A DNA stretch of 64,000 bases from Novipirellula galeiformis (lineage in GTDB: Bacteria; Planctomycetota; Planctomycetia; Pirellulales; Pirellulaceae): NCBI RefSeq assembly GCF_007860095.1, contig NZ_SJPT01000003.1, positions 145,764 to 209,763 on the forward strand, given 5' to 3'. The position numbers and the translations under genes are program-made. This document shows positions 17,892 to 28,330 of the stretch, one piece after another; the stretch's first letter is position 1; each line of letters starts with the position of its first letter. The notes beneath the pieces are model-generated. The model worked only from the letters and a program-made list of their open reading frames with translations, ran no database searches and was not told where the DNA came from.

Positions 17892-20159
17892 ATGCACACA
17901 CAAGTTTCGCTATCGTCGATCTCGAAATTGATCAACGGAACGCATGAGAACCCCTCCTGTTTGTTGGGCCCCCATCCGATCGATTACCGCGGAAGTGCGG
18001 CCACAGCCGTGCGCAGTTTTCTGCCCGAGGCGCAAGCGGCTTGGATTGTGGATCCCGTCAATGGCCAACGGCGCGCGATGCGTCGTATCCATCCTGCGGG
18101 ATTCTTCGAAGCGATCTGCGAACCTATGGTCGACGTGACCATGGCAAAGGGGCAAGATGCTAGGGAGCACCAATCACGTCTTCACACCATTGCCAACTCG
18201 AAGTATCGCATCCAGATGACCAACCAATCCGGGGAAACAATCGAAATGCAAGACCCGTATGCCGTTCCCTCCATCCTGACCGATTTTGACAATTACTTGA
18301 TCGGCGAAGGCAAACACTACCAGCTCTACGAACGTCTCGGAGCTCAACTCCGCACGGTCGACGGGACTCCGGGGGTGAACTTTGCGGTCTGGGCGCCCAA
18401 TGCCCGTTCGGTCCAAGTCGTCGGTGACTTCAATGGTTGGGATGGCCGTAAACACGTCGCGCGAATGCATCCCAACTTGGGCATTTGGGAATTGTTCATT
18501 CCCGCTGCCAAAGCAGGCGATCGCTACAAATTCCGCGTGCATTGCAGCGATGGTTCGTGGGTCGACAAGAGCGATCCGTACGGTTTGGCTGCGGAATTGC
18601 CCCCGTTGACCGCCTCGATCGTGTCGAACCTGAACACGTTCCAGTGGTCGGACAGCAAGTGGCTCGATCAACGCAGCGAATGGAACCCGATGCACGAGCC
18701 GATGAATGTGTACGAAGTCCATCTAGGTAGTTGGCAGAAAGGGCCCGGCCGCAAGCACGGTTGGCTTGACTATCGCGATTTGGCTCGACGTTTGGCTGAG
18801 TATTGCCATCGCATGAATTTCACGCACGTGGAATTGATGCCCGTCAGCGAGCATCCCTACAGCGGTTCGTGGGGTTACCAAACGGTCGGATACTTTGCTC
18901 CTACCAGCCGACACGGCAGCCCCGAAGATTTCATGTTCTTCGTGGACTACATGCACCAACAAGGCATCGGGGTGTTGATCGATTGGGTTCCCGCCCACTT
19001 CCCCAAAGATGCTCACGGACTTCGTCGTTTCGATGGCTCGCCGCTCTACGAGCATGCCGATCCACGCCAAGGCGAACATCCCGATTGGGGCACGATGATC
19101 TTCAACTTTGGCCGCAATGAAGTCCGCAACTTCTTGGTCGCCAATGCCTTGTTTTGGTTGGATAAGTATCACATTGATGGACTTCGCGTCGACGCGGTCG
19201 CTTCGATGTTGTACTTGGACTACAGCCGCGAAGATGGCGAGTGGATTCCGAACCAGTACGGGGGACGAGAGAATCTCGAAGCGATCGATTTCTTGCGGGA
19301 AGTCAACACTGCGATTCACGACAAGTACCCAGGGGTCGTCACGGCGGCGGAGGAATCGACGGCATGGCCGGGGGTTTCACGTGCGGTGGACGACGGCGGA
19401 CTCGGTTTCACTTACAAGTGGAACATGGGCTGGATGAACGACACCTTGGCGTACATGCAAAACGATCCGATCCATCGCAGCCACCATCAAAACGCGCTGA
19501 CCTTTAGTCTGATTTACGCCTTCACCGAAAACTTCATGTTGCCACTCTCGCACGATGAAGTGGTTCACGGCAAAGGATCGTTGATCAGCCAGATGCCAGG
19601 CGACATGTGGCAAAAATTTGCGAACTTGCGACTGCTGTACTCGTACATGTGGACGCACCCAGGCAAGAAGTTGTTGTTCATGGGGGGCGAGTTCGCACAG
19701 TGGAACGAGTGGAATCATGATGACGGCCCCGATTGGATGTTGCTCGACTTCGCCACGCATCGTGGAGTGCAACAATTGGTTGCGGATTTGAACAAAACCG
19801 TGATCGAAAATCCCGCATTGCACCAATTGGACTTCAGCGGAGAAGGTTTCGAATGGGTCGATTGCATGAATGCCGAAGCGAGTACGTTGGTCTATCTGCG
19901 CAAGGGAATGAACGGGACACCCCCAATTTTGGTGTGCAGTAACTTTACGCCAGTCGTTCGCAACGATTACCGCGTCGGGGTTCCCCAAGGCGGTTTCTGG
20001 AAAGAGATTTTCAACAGCGATAGCGAAGCGTACGGCGGATCCAACGTGGGCAATTACCCCGGCCGTAAATCGATCGGCAGCGGCCACCATGACCGGCCTG
20101 ATAGCATCTCGATCAACCTGCCACCGTTGGCAACGGTCATGTTCCGCTTGGAAGAGTAG
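17892..20159 (+). CDS. glgB: 1,4-alpha-glucan (glycogen) branching enzyme
   Basis: 755-residue GH13 enzyme that makes alpha-1,6 branches in glycogen. An N-terminal beta-sandwich region is followed by a CBM48 domain ([21 protein letters not shown]), then the catalytic barrel. The barrel carries the nucleophile Asp434 in [12 protein letters not shown], the acid Glu487 in AAEEST and the transition-state Asp555 in [12 protein letters not shown], with the same spacing as E. coli GlgB. The C-terminal all-beta domain is complete. The start gives a plausible N terminus, and no other glg gene is adjacent. The stop codon is followed at once by a 15-bp tandem repeat. Confidence 0.97.
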   Translation: MHTQVSLSSISKLINGTHENPSCLLGPHPIDYRGSAATAVRSFLPEAQAAWIVDPVNGQRRAMRRIHPAGFFEAICEPMVDVTMAKGQDAREHQSRLHTIANSKYRIQMTNQSGETIEMQDPYAVPSILTDFDNYLIGEGKHYQLYERLGAQLRTVDGTPGVNFAVWAPNARSVQVVGDFNGWDGRKHVARMHPNLGIWELFIPAAKAGDRYKFRVHCSDGSWVDKSDPYGLAAELPPLTASIVSNLNTFQWSDSKWLDQRSEWNPMHEPMNVYEVHLGSWQKGPGRKHGWLDYRDLARRLAEYCHRMNFTHVELMPVSEHPYSGSWGYQTVGYFAPTSRHGSPEDFMFFVDYMHQQGIGVLIDWVPAHFPKDAHGLRRFDGSPLYEHADPRQGEHPDWGTMIFNFGRNEVRNFLVANALFWLDKYHIDGLRVDAVASMLYLDYSREDGEWIPNQYGGRENLEAIDFLREVNTAIHDKYPGVVTAAEESTAWPGVSRAVDDGGLGFTYKWNMGWMNDTLAYMQNDPIHRSHHQNALTFSLIYAFTENFMLPLSHDEVVHGKGSLISQMPGDMWQKFANLRLLYSYMWTHPGKKLLFMGGEFAQWNEWNHDDGPDWMLLDFATHRGVQQLVADLNKTVIENPALHQLDFSGEGFEWVDCMNAEASTLVYLRKGMNGTPPILVCSNFTPVVRNDYRVGVPQGGFWKEIFNSDSEAYGGSNVGNYPGRKSIGSGHHDRPDSISINLPPLATVMFRLEE

Positions 20160-20197
20160 ATCGAGGCCTAGTGGATCGAGGCCTAGTGGATCGAGGC
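20157..20197. repeat. 15-bp tandem repeat starting at the glgB stop codon
   Basis: Three copies of gtggatcgaggccta (the first starting within the TAG stop, the last truncated) lie directly after glgB. Confidence 0.9.
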
Positions 20198-20845
20198 GTC
20201 CATGTGCCGTAATGCGGCTAGTGCATCCTCCATCCCCTTATTCTTGGGGTCAACCAAATCCGGCAGGCCTTGCGTCCTGCCGCGAAAAGAGTACCGGAAC
20301 GGCGCCAGCCGCCCGGTCTCACCCCCATTTTTAGACCCGGCGGAGCACTAGGCAGCAGTCGGTTCACCACGGGAGTCGCCTAGCCGCCAGCCGTTTAGCC
20401 GCGATGCAGCGGAACCCGCCCAGGCCAACGCCGAATGGCGTCTCCTTGGGCGGCGAAGGGGAACCGCGAAGACAGTGGACACCGAACACGCCAACACAGG
20501 AAACGCAGGCAACCTGAGGGACACAGGTGCTTTGCGGCGTGATTTTGAAGTGGTTTATCCCGCTGTCGTCCGAGACGCGGCGGGAGCCGCTCGAGCGGTT
20601 TCGTCAGCGGCCGACTCGCCCCAGCCAGCCTACCTCCGCCGCGTTACCCCGTCGGATGGCGACTTTTCCGATTATTCCGGGTATTCCTGTCATGCCGGTT
20701 TTGCGGATGGTCGATCTAGACCACAGCAGGGTCTGTGCGCGATGACGTCTGTTTTTGAAGGCGACATCTTCGGGTGTCACCCAGGAGATTCAGATCTCCC
20801 GCGGCGCACGACCATTGATTACTCGTTTGTTTGGGGGAAACAGAC
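20198..20845. other. Intergenic region between glgB and the WD40 gene
   Basis: No gene I can support. Small hairpins are present, for example cggcagg/cctgccg at 20261-20282 and an imperfect palindrome about 20417-20452. Two overlapping frames at 20475-20900 and 20527-20745 lack homology signals and compete with each other. Confidence 0.5.
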
Positions 20846-21913
20846 ATGTCGCGTTACCTTTCGCGTCGCTCTTGGTTCACAACCGCTACCACGGCCTTGA
20901 TCGCAATCGGTTCATCGGATCCGAGCATGGCACAAACGCCAACGATCGCCAAAGCGTTTGCTCGCGACTCATTTCCAACGCGAACGATTCGATTAGAGCC
21001 GATCGGGGATCGCACGAGTTCGCCGGTGGTCACAGCCATTGCAGCCGATCCACGCGGCGAATTCTTAGCTGCGGCGGGGGACGATTTCGGAATTCGCATC
21101 CTCGAAGTCTCGACGCTGCAGGTCCTCTACACCCTCAAAGGCCATCGCGATCTGATCCGCACTTTGTCGTTCGATCCCCGCGGCGACTCACTGGTCTCCG
21201 CAGGCAACGACGGCCAATTGATCGTTTGGGATCGCAAACGCAGGTTCGAAATGGGTCAACAAATGCAGGGCACCCCGGCCTTGGCGTGCGTTCGATTTTC
21301 GCCCAATGGAGGCGAAATGGCCGCGGTTGGCTTCGACGCCAAAGTGTTCATCATGGGTCAAACGGGCAGCAATACTCCCCAATTCCGTTGCGACTGCAAT
21401 GACCTTCGCAGCGTCGCCTACCGCGATGACATGCAGATTTTAGCCGTTGGAGGCCGCAGCGGTGATTTGCATCTGTTTGATCCCCAAAACGGAGGCCTTA
21501 TCGCCGACCCCCATTTGCACAACGGACGAATTCGAGACATCGTGTTCCCCCCGCACAGCAATCATGTGATCACCGTCGCCGAAGACGGACACGTCGCGGT
21601 CTATGACACCGAAAACCAGAAACGGCGTCATCAGATCAAAGTGACCTCGGGCCGCCTATTCGCAATCGCCATTGTCGATAGCCAACACATCGCGGTGGCG
21701 GGATCCGACAATGTGATCCACATCGTCAATACTGATGACGGCACGGTGCGTTACAAGCTCGAAGGACATGTCGGTTCGGTTTCGACGCTGGCCGCCACGA
21801 ACGGTCAGTTATTCTCCGGTGGCTTCGATGCAACGCTGCGACGTTGGAGCCTCGAGGAACTGCACCGCGCGGAAAGCCGAATTGCAGAAGGCGAAATTCG
21901 CATCGAACGATAA
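20846..21913 (+). CDS. Exported WD40-repeat protein with Tat-like signal
   Basis: 355-residue beta-propeller protein. The N terminus MSRYLSRRSWFTTATTALIA has a twin arginine followed by a hydrophobic stretch and an AQT-type end, so export by Tat (or Sec) is likely. The rest is WD40 repeats, for example TLKGHRDLIRTLSFDPRGD...GQLIVWD, IRDIVFPPHSNHVITVAEDGHVAVYD and LEGHVGSVSTLAATNGQLFSGGFDATLRRWSL, enough for about seven blades. Such propellers are protein-interaction scaffolds, and no enzyme motif is seen. The start is supported by a purine-rich ggggga 8-10 bases before the ATG. It is monocistronic, and a palindromic repeat lies 60 bp downstream. Confidence 0.85.
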   Translation: MSRYLSRRSWFTTATTALIAIGSSDPSMAQTPTIAKAFARDSFPTRTIRLEPIGDRTSSPVVTAIAADPRGEFLAAAGDDFGIRILEVSTLQVLYTLKGHRDLIRTLSFDPRGDSLVSAGNDGQLIVWDRKRRFEMGQQMQGTPALACVRFSPNGGEMAAVGFDAKVFIMGQTGSNTPQFRCDCNDLRSVAYRDDMQILAVGGRSGDLHLFDPQNGGLIADPHLHNGRIRDIVFPPHSNHVITVAEDGHVAVYDTENQKRRHQIKVTSGRLFAIAIVDSQHIAVAGSDNVIHIVNTDDGTVRYKLEGHVGSVSTLAATNGQLFSGGFDATLRRWSLEELHRAESRIAEGEIRIER

Positions 21914-21970
21914 ACACCGATGACTCAACAGCGCGTTACGCATTTGAAAAGATGGACGCAATCAAAATCA

Positions 21971-22034
21971 TAACCCGACGCGTAAGCGAGAGACCGAGTC
22001 AAAATCGAGATCCCCTCGCTTACGCCTCGGGTGA
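21971..22034. repeat. Imperfect inverted repeat (REP-like)
   Basis: Two 20-bp arms (taacccgacgcgtaagcgag at 21971-21990, ctcgcttacgcctcgggtga at 22015-22034) pair at 17 of 20 positions around a 24-nt spacer. It lies between two plus-strand genes, may end the WD40 transcript, and looks like a dispersed palindromic element. Confidence 0.6.
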
Positions 22035-22147
22035 TGAACCATGGCGGCTAACCCCGTGCCGCTCCTAGACCAAGTCAATCCAATCCAGAGCCGCCTTTCA
22101 CATCCCGGAAAGCCCGCTCAATCGCTTCTTTCACGGTGTGAAAGACG

Positions 22148-25100
22148 ATGCCCCCAAATCAAGTGCACACGGAGGTGCCTCGGGTGATGTGGAAAACTAA
22201 ACGCAGCCGAATCAACGATATCAACTCGCGTGCTAAGAACATCAAGCGACGCGTGCTGACGCCCGAGAAGCTCGAGGATCGGCAACTTCTCGCCGCCGAC
22301 CCCATTCACGTCGGCGTCGTCTATATCGAGACGGATTACTTGGAATCCGACCAAGACGTCGGCAGCGACTCGCATGGCGACCGCTTCATCCTCTCGTTCA
22401 CCGGTGGTGCGGCGGGCACCGAGCTGAACGAACTCCGGATCAGCACCGACAAAGATCAAGATGGCATCTCGGTTGGCGATCTGATCTTTGATACCGAATT
22501 GGGAGGGCGTGGCAAAAACGGCGCTCATAACTTCCAAATCGTTCGCATCTTGACCGCCGACGGGCATACGGTCCAAGCGACCGCCGAAGTCGAAGATGGC
22601 GGCCAAGAATTAGTGTTGAAGTTGTCGGGATTCCGCGCGGGTGACCGTTTGGAATTCACGCTCGATGTTGATGAAGTGCTTCGTAACTTGCCGGATTTGG
22701 ATGAGTTCAACAGTCGTTTGGACGTGATCGCGTCGGGACAAGAGTTCCAGGACTCGATTCTCGAAGCGACCTTTAACGCGCCGCATTACGAGACGTCGCA
22801 CGCGGACGCGGTCTTTTTGAACGACTACGGCGATCCTGCGAAGGATCACAATTTGAACTTGCCGCCGGACGAAGGCAGCGGAGTCGACAGCCGTCCAAAC
22901 CGCTCGGCTGCCGCTGTGGCGACGACGGGACAAATTGCCAAACCGATCTCGGTCGCGGGTCAAGTCTGGCTCGACAACAATCTGAACAAGGTGCGTGAGG
23001 CGGGGGAAAGACCGGTCTCCGGTGTTGAGATAACGCTGTTCAAATGGGATGAAAGCTCCAACCGTTACGTCGACACCGGGCATCACACTACGACCGACGG
23101 CGATGGGCAATACGTCTTCTCGCGAGCGCTCGGGCTGAGCCCCGGACGCTACCGTATCGTCGAAACCCAGCCCGCTGGTTTGTTCAGCGTTGGCGCGATC
23201 CCAGGTTCCGTCGATGGCACCGCGAGCGGACGCGTCGAATCGATCGATGTTCTCGCCGACATCGATATTCCGCTCGGTGACACCGACGCGGTTCGCTACG
23301 ACTTTGCCGAAGCCAACGCGGCATCGGTGTCGGGGTATGTCTATCGCGACGATAACAACGATGGGCAAAAGGGAACCAACGAAACGGGGATCGCAGGCGT
23401 TCGCGTGCAACTCGTTCCCATCAACACCCTCTCGGCGCAATCCTCCATCACCGTGACCACAGCGGCTGATGGTTCGTATTCGTTTAATGGTTTGGCACCA
23501 GGGACCTACAAAGTCATCGAAGTCGACCAGCCCGCCTATTTGAATGACGGACTTGATGCGCCCGGAACCATCAACGGCCGCGTCGTGGGACGCGCCGAGA
23601 ACCCCGGTGATGCGATCCATGACATCGTGTTGGCCGGTGCGAGCGACGGGATAAATTACAACTTTGGTGAAACCCCGTTTGGTTCGATCACGGGTTTCGT
23701 CTACTTGGTCGCGCCGGGTGAAGATTGCGAAGGCCCCCACGATGCGCCAGGAAACAAGCCGCTCGAGGGCGTTCGTGTGGTGTTACAGGATTCCTTCGGC
23801 ACCATCATCGCCGAAACCACGACTGCGGCCGATGGCAGCTACGAGTTCGATGAATTGCCGATCGGAAACTACCGGATTGTGGAATACACCCCGGTTGGAT
23901 TGCTCGATGGCGGTGCGCATGTGGGGCGTGTGGACGGTTCCGCCTCGGGGACTTCGGTCGGCGGCGGCTTGATCCAAGAAATCACGATGACCGCCAACGG
24001 TCGCGGTGTCGAATACAATTTCTGCGAAATTGCTCCGGCCACGATTAGCGGATTTGTGTACCACGACCGGTCCGATGATGGCAAACGGGACGGTGGCGAA
24101 GAAGGCATCCCAGGGACCACCGTTTCGTTGATTGACGCGAGTGGCAAGACGGTCGCCACCGCAGTCACCAATGCAAATGGTCGTTACGAGTTTAAGGGGA
24201 TTGTTCCCGGTGTTTATCGTTTGGTTGAAACTCAACCCGATGATTTCTATGACGGTAAAGACACCGCCGGGACGATCTCGGGTACACGAGTAGGGCGAAC
24301 GGGCGATGACGGCGACTCGTTGGTCGGTATCGAGCTCAAGCAAGGCCAAGCCGGGGTTGAGTACAACTTTGGCGAACTTGTTGGGGCCACGCTTGCGGGC
24401 CGCGTGCATGTCGATACGGATGGGGATTGTCATTACGATGAAGGCGAAGTGACGCCATCGGGAGTCGTGATCCGTTTGATTGATTCGGACGGAAATGAGG
24501 TCGCGCGGACCACAACCAATACTGAAGGCAAGTACTCGTTCACCAACATCGCGCCCGGCGAATACACGGTGATCGAAGGCGTTGTTGACGGTTATTTCGA
24601 AGGTACCTCGCACGCGGGATCGGCGGGCGGTGTCGCGGATCCGCCGAACCGGATCAGCAAGATTACGTTGTCGTCGGCCGAAGTCGCGGTGGACTACGAT
24701 TTCTGTGAGCGTCCGCCTGCGGAAATTAGCGGCGTCGTCTATGACGACCGCAATAACGACAACAGCCGAGATGCGGGTGAAGCCGGCATCGACAACGTGC
24801 TGGTCGAATTGTTCAACAGCGCAGGCGAAAAGGTTGCCTCGACCCGCACCGATGCCAACGGGGCGTACCGATTCACGTATCTGCCGGCGGGATCCTATAC
24901 GGTTCGCGAAATGCAGCCCACCGGATGGTTGCAAGGGGGACAACAAGCCGGCAGCAACGGAGGCGATGACTCAGTCGACGACGTCATTTCCGCCATCCCG
25001 ATTGGCTGGGGCGATCGTTTGACCCAGTACAACTTTGGCGAACTGATGCCCGGTTCGATCAGCGGCGTGGTGTACGTGGACGGCAACGGCGATTGCGTGC

Positions 25101-28100
25101 ACGATCCCGACGAGGCTCCCATCGCGGGCGTCAAGATCGAACTGCGAGACGGGGACGGTCGCGTCTTGGCACGCACGACCACCGACGCAAACGGTCAATA
25201 CAATTTCGAAGGGTTGCGTCCCGGCGAATACCAGATCTTTGAAGAACAGCCCGACGGCTTCTTCCAAGGCGGGCAAAAGGTCGGCAGCGGCGGCGGTGTT
25301 GTGCTGGACCAAGACTTGCTCGGAACGACCTTGATGGCCGGAGCAAACATTGTCAATTATGACTTTTGTGAACTGCCACCGGGATCGATTAGCGGGGTCG
25401 TTTACATCGATGCCGATGGCAACTTCCGACGTGACACCGGCGAAAGTCCGATCCGCGGCGTGACGATCGAATTGCGAAATGACGAGGGCGTCATCGTGGC
25501 GACCACCGTCACCGATGCCAATGGTCGCTACTTGTTCGAGGGGCTTGCCCCCGGTCATTATCAAATCTTTGAACAACAACCGACGGGCTACTTCCAAGGG
25601 GCTCAGCATATCGGCAGCGGCGGCGGCACGATTATCAGCCAAGACTTGACTGGGCTGAAACTATCCCCAGGACACAACGTTGTTGATTACAACTTTGGTG
25701 AACTGCCACCCGGATCGATTAGCGGGGTCGTCTACATTGACGCGGACGCGGATTTCCAGCGGGATTCCAATGAAGCGACAATCGCAGGCGTGAAAGTCGA
25801 TTTGCGAGACGGTAACGGCAACGTGGTAGCCAGCACCGTGACCGATGCAAACGGTCGCTACCAATTCGCAGGACTCGCCCCCGGTGACTATCAAATCTTT
25901 GAACATCAACCCACCGGCTACTACCAAGGCGGACAACACATCGGTAGCGGCGGTGGTAACATTCTCGGCGCCGATTTGACGGGGCTGAAACTTGCCACCG
26001 GTCGCGACGTCGTGGATTATGACTTTGGAGAATTGTTGCCTGGATCGATCAGCGGTTACGTTCATGTCGATAGCAACGGCAACTGCACCTACGATGACGG
26101 TGAAAAGCCAATCGCCGGTGTTCGCGTCGAGTTGCGTGACGAAGACGGCAACCGGATCGCTGAAACGACAACCGATGCCAGCGGGTTGTATCGGTTTGGC
26201 AATTTACCGCCGGGCCGTTACCACATCATTGAAATCCAACCAGAGGGCTATTTCCAAGGGAACCAGCACATCGGTAGCGGCGGAGGCGAAGTGATCGGCG
26301 AAGATCATTTGGCTCTCGACTTGGTCGCCGGCGCCAACGTGGTTCACTACGACTTTTGTGAACTTGAGCCCTCGACGATTTCCGGTTCAGTTTGGAAAGA
26401 GAACGACCTCGATCGCGTATTCAACTCGGGCGATATTCCACTGGGTAATATCCTGATCGATTTGATTGACGAAACCGGCAACCGGATTGCTCAAACGCGC
26501 ACCGATGGTTTGGGCAACTACGAATTTGCGAACCTTGCCCCCGGTGTCTACTCGGTTTACGAGCATCAGCCCGCGGATCTGTTTGACGGCGGAGCGCTGC
26601 CGGGATCGGCTGGGGGCACCGTTACCGGCAACGATCGGATCAGCGGAATCACGCTGACCGGTGGAACGAACGCGGTGGACTACGATTTCCCCGAGGTGCC
26701 ACCCGCAACGATCTCGGGCTACGTGTTCCAAGACGGTTCGGCGATTCCGGCGAACACACCACCGAGTGCCGAGGATTTGCGTAATTTCAAAGACGGTTTG
26801 TTGACTGACGACGACACGTTGATTGGGGGCGTGACGCTGGAGCTGAGAAACGTACTGGGCGAAGCCTTCACATCGGACCGGGCGCTCGCCGGCATTTATG
26901 CTGACGGCGTGATCCGTGTCACGACGGATGAATTTGGGTTCTATGAATTCAAGGGATTACGGCCCGGTACCTATAGCGTCTATCAGGTGCAGCCCGACAA
27001 CTACATCGACGGTTTAGATACCGCCGGATCAAGCGGAGGCGTTGCGGTCAATCCGGCTGACACGCTCGACGAAAGTGATGCCATTCGCATCCAAACCTTG
27101 GCGCTAAGTGAAGCGACCGATCCACGCGATGACGCGATTTTGTTCATCAACCTTGCCGCAGGTGGATCGAGCCTCAGCAACAACTTTAGTGAGATCGCGA
27201 TTACCGAACCCGCGATCCCTCAGTTGATTGACAAGCCCATCGAAAACATCCTCGTCGAGACGCCGATCGAAACGTTCCCGGAACGGATTCGGTTGGTCAG
27301 TTTTGGTGACATCGATGCCATTCGTCGCCCCGTAATTGCCGACGATGAATGGGCCGTTTCGTGGCACTTGAGCGTGATCAACGGTGGCTTTCCTGGGGGA
27401 GCAGGCGAAGACAACTCAGGGACGATCAAAACCGTCGGCGCGACATCGATGCAAGAGAATTGGAGTGAAGGTGAGCATGATTCCGGTCGTTGGGTGATCA
27501 TCAATTCCGATGGTGAATTGATGGAGATCGCGAATCGCTTGACCATGGGTGATAAAGACGCGATCGCCCTGACGGGCGACTTTGACGGGGACGGTAAAGA
27601 CGAAGCGGTCTTGTTTATCAATGGGCATTGGTTCGTGGATCTCAATGGCAACGGCCGCTGGGACAAGGGCGACATGTGGATGAAGCTCGGCACGGAACTC
27701 GACCGTCCGGTCGTAGGGGATTGGGACGGCGACGGCAAAGACGACATCGGGATCTTTGGCCGCCAATGGCATCGCGACCCGCAACGGATCATTAAGGATC
27801 CAGGACTTCCCGACCCCGATAACAAGCGACGTCGGGAATTATCGGCCGAAGAGCTTGCCAAACACGTTGATGATCGTGGCGAAGACCGCGAGCGATTCCT
27901 TCGTCGCGGTAACCAAGGCGACCTGCGTGCCGATGCAGTCGATCATGTGTTCCAATATGGAGAACAAGTGGATACGCCTGTCGCAGGCGATTGGAACGGC
28001 GATGGAATCGACCAAGTCGCAGTGTTCCGCGGTGGCAATTGGATGCTCGATACCGATGGCGATGGACGTTGGACCCAAAACGACGAAAAAGCGCAATTCG

Positions 28101-28330
28101 GACGCCTAGGAGACGAGCCTATTGTGGGCGACTTTAACGGCGACGGCATCGACGAAATCGGGGTCATTCGAGGCGACGTGTGGATCATCGATATCGATGG
28201 CGACCGCAAAATCACCGAAAACGATCTCCATATCCAAGTGCCGCGCCCCAACGCCGATAGCCAACCGGTCGTCGGCGACTGGGACGGTGATGGTCGTGAC
28301 GAACCGGGCTACTATGACGAAGCCGCTTGA
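22148..28330 (+). CDS. Giant surface protein with twelve SdrD/Cna-B-like repeats and FG-GAP-like C terminus
   Basis: 2060 residues. The N terminus has basic residues followed by LEDRQLLAA, a LEPR-XLL-type motif typical of exported planctomycete giants. Residues about 60-265 form a unique domain. Residues about 270-1680 hold twelve repeats of about 100 residues with the SdrD B/Cna-B pattern: G.V..D.N.D...D.GE..I.GV...L.......TTTDA.G.Y.F..L.PG.Y.I.E.QP...(D/Y)(Y/F)...G. The C terminus (about 1750-2060) has FG-GAP/VCBS-like stretches (GDFDGDGKDEAVLF, GDWNGDGIDQVAVF), likely calcium-binding. Its only eight cysteines fall in four within-repeat pairs: 527/626, 761/853, 983/1074 and 1313/1404. Repeats seven to nine are close to identical in parts. 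The likely role is adhesion or cell-surface structure; the ligand is unknown. Confidence 0.9.
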   Translation: MPPNQVHTEVPRVMWKTKRSRINDINSRAKNIKRRVLTPEKLEDRQLLAADPIHVGVVYIETDYLESDQDVGSDSHGDRFILSFTGGAAGTELNELRISTDKDQDGISVGDLIFDTELGGRGKNGAHNFQIVRILTADGHTVQATAEVEDGGQELVLKLSGFRAGDRLEFTLDVDEVLRNLPDLDEFNSRLDVIASGQEFQDSILEATFNAPHYETSHADAVFLNDYGDPAKDHNLNLPPDEGSGVDSRPNRSAAAVATTGQIAKPISVAGQVWLDNNLNKVREAGERPVSGVEITLFKWDESSNRYVDTGHHTTTDGDGQYVFSRALGLSPGRYRIVETQPAGLFSVGAIPGSVDGTASGRVESIDVLADIDIPLGDTDAVRYDFAEANAASVSGYVYRDDNNDGQKGTNETGIAGVRVQLVPINTLSAQSSITVTTAADGSYSFNGLAPGTYKVIEVDQPAYLNDGLDAPGTINGRVVGRAENPGDAIHDIVLAGASDGINYNFGETPFGSITGFVYLVAPGEDCEGPHDAPGNKPLEGVRVVLQDSFGTIIAETTTAADGSYEFDELPIGNYRIVEYTPVGLLDGGAHVGRVDGSASGTSVGGGLIQEITMTANGRGVEYNFCEIAPATISGFVYHDRSDDGKRDGGEEGIPGTTVSLIDASGKTVATAVTNANGRYEFKGIVPGVYRLVETQPDDFYDGKDTAGTISGTRVGRTGDDGDSLVGIELKQGQAGVEYNFGELVGATLAGRVHVDTDGDCHYDEGEVTPSGVVIRLIDSDGNEVARTTTNTEGKYSFTNIAPGEYTVIEGVVDGYFEGTSHAGSAGGVADPPNRISKITLSSAEVAVDYDFCERPPAEISGVVYDDRNNDNSRDAGEAGIDNVLVELFNSAGEKVASTRTDANGAYRFTYLPAGSYTVREMQPTGWLQGGQQAGSNGGDDSVDDVISAIPIGWGDRLTQYNFGELMPGSISGVVYVDGNGDCVHDPDEAPIAGVKIELRDGDGRVLARTTTDANGQYNFEGLRPGEYQIFEEQPDGFFQGGQKVGSGGGVVLDQDLLGTTLMAGANIVNYDFCELPPGSISGVVYIDADGNFRRDTGESPIRGVTIELRNDEGVIVATTVTDANGRYLFEGLAPGHYQIFEQQPTGYFQGAQHIGSGGGTIISQDLTGLKLSPGHNVVDYNFGELPPGSISGVVYIDADADFQRDSNEATIAGVKVDLRDGNGNVVASTVTDANGRYQFAGLAPGDYQIFEHQPTGYYQGGQHIGSGGGNILGADLTGLKLATGRDVVDYDFGELLPGSISGYVHVDSNGNCTYDDGEKPIAGVRVELRDEDGNRIAETTTDASGLYRFGNLPPGRYHIIEIQPEGYFQGNQHIGSGGGEVIGEDHLALDLVAGANVVHYDFCELEPSTISGSVWKENDLDRVFNSGDIPLGNILIDLIDETGNRIAQTRTDGLGNYEFANLAPGVYSVYEHQPADLFDGGALPGSAGGTVTGNDRISGITLTGGTNAVDYDFPEVPPATISGYVFQDGSAIPANTPPSAEDLRNFKDGLLTDDDTLIGGVTLELRNVLGEAFTSDRALAGIYADGVIRVTTDEFGFYEFKGLRPGTYSVYQVQPDNYIDGLDTAGSSGGVAVNPADTLDESDAIRIQTLALSEATDPRDDAILFINLAAGGSSLSNNFSEIAITEPAIPQLIDKPIENILVETPIETFPERIRLVSFGDIDAIRRPVIADDEWAVSWHLSVINGGFPGGAGEDNSGTIKTVGATSMQENWSEGEHDSGRWVIINSDGELMEIANRLTMGDKDAIALTGDFDGDGKDEAVLFINGHWFVDLNGNGRWDKGDMWMKLGTELDRPVVGDWDGDGKDDIGIFGRQWHRDPQRIIKDPGLPDPDNKRRRELSAEELAKHVDDRGEDRERFLRRGNQGDLRADAVDHVFQYGEQVDTPVAGDWNGDGIDQVAVFRGGNWMLDTDGDGRWTQNDEKAQFGRLGDEPIVGDFNGDGIDEIGVIRGDVWIIDIDGDRKITENDLHIQVPRPNADSQPVVGDWDGDGRDEPGYYDEAA

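Noticed and set aside
20475-20900. Possible small genes upstream of the WD40 gene
   Set aside because: Two overlapping frames compete, neither has a ribosome-binding site or recognisable domain, and one runs into the WD40 start.
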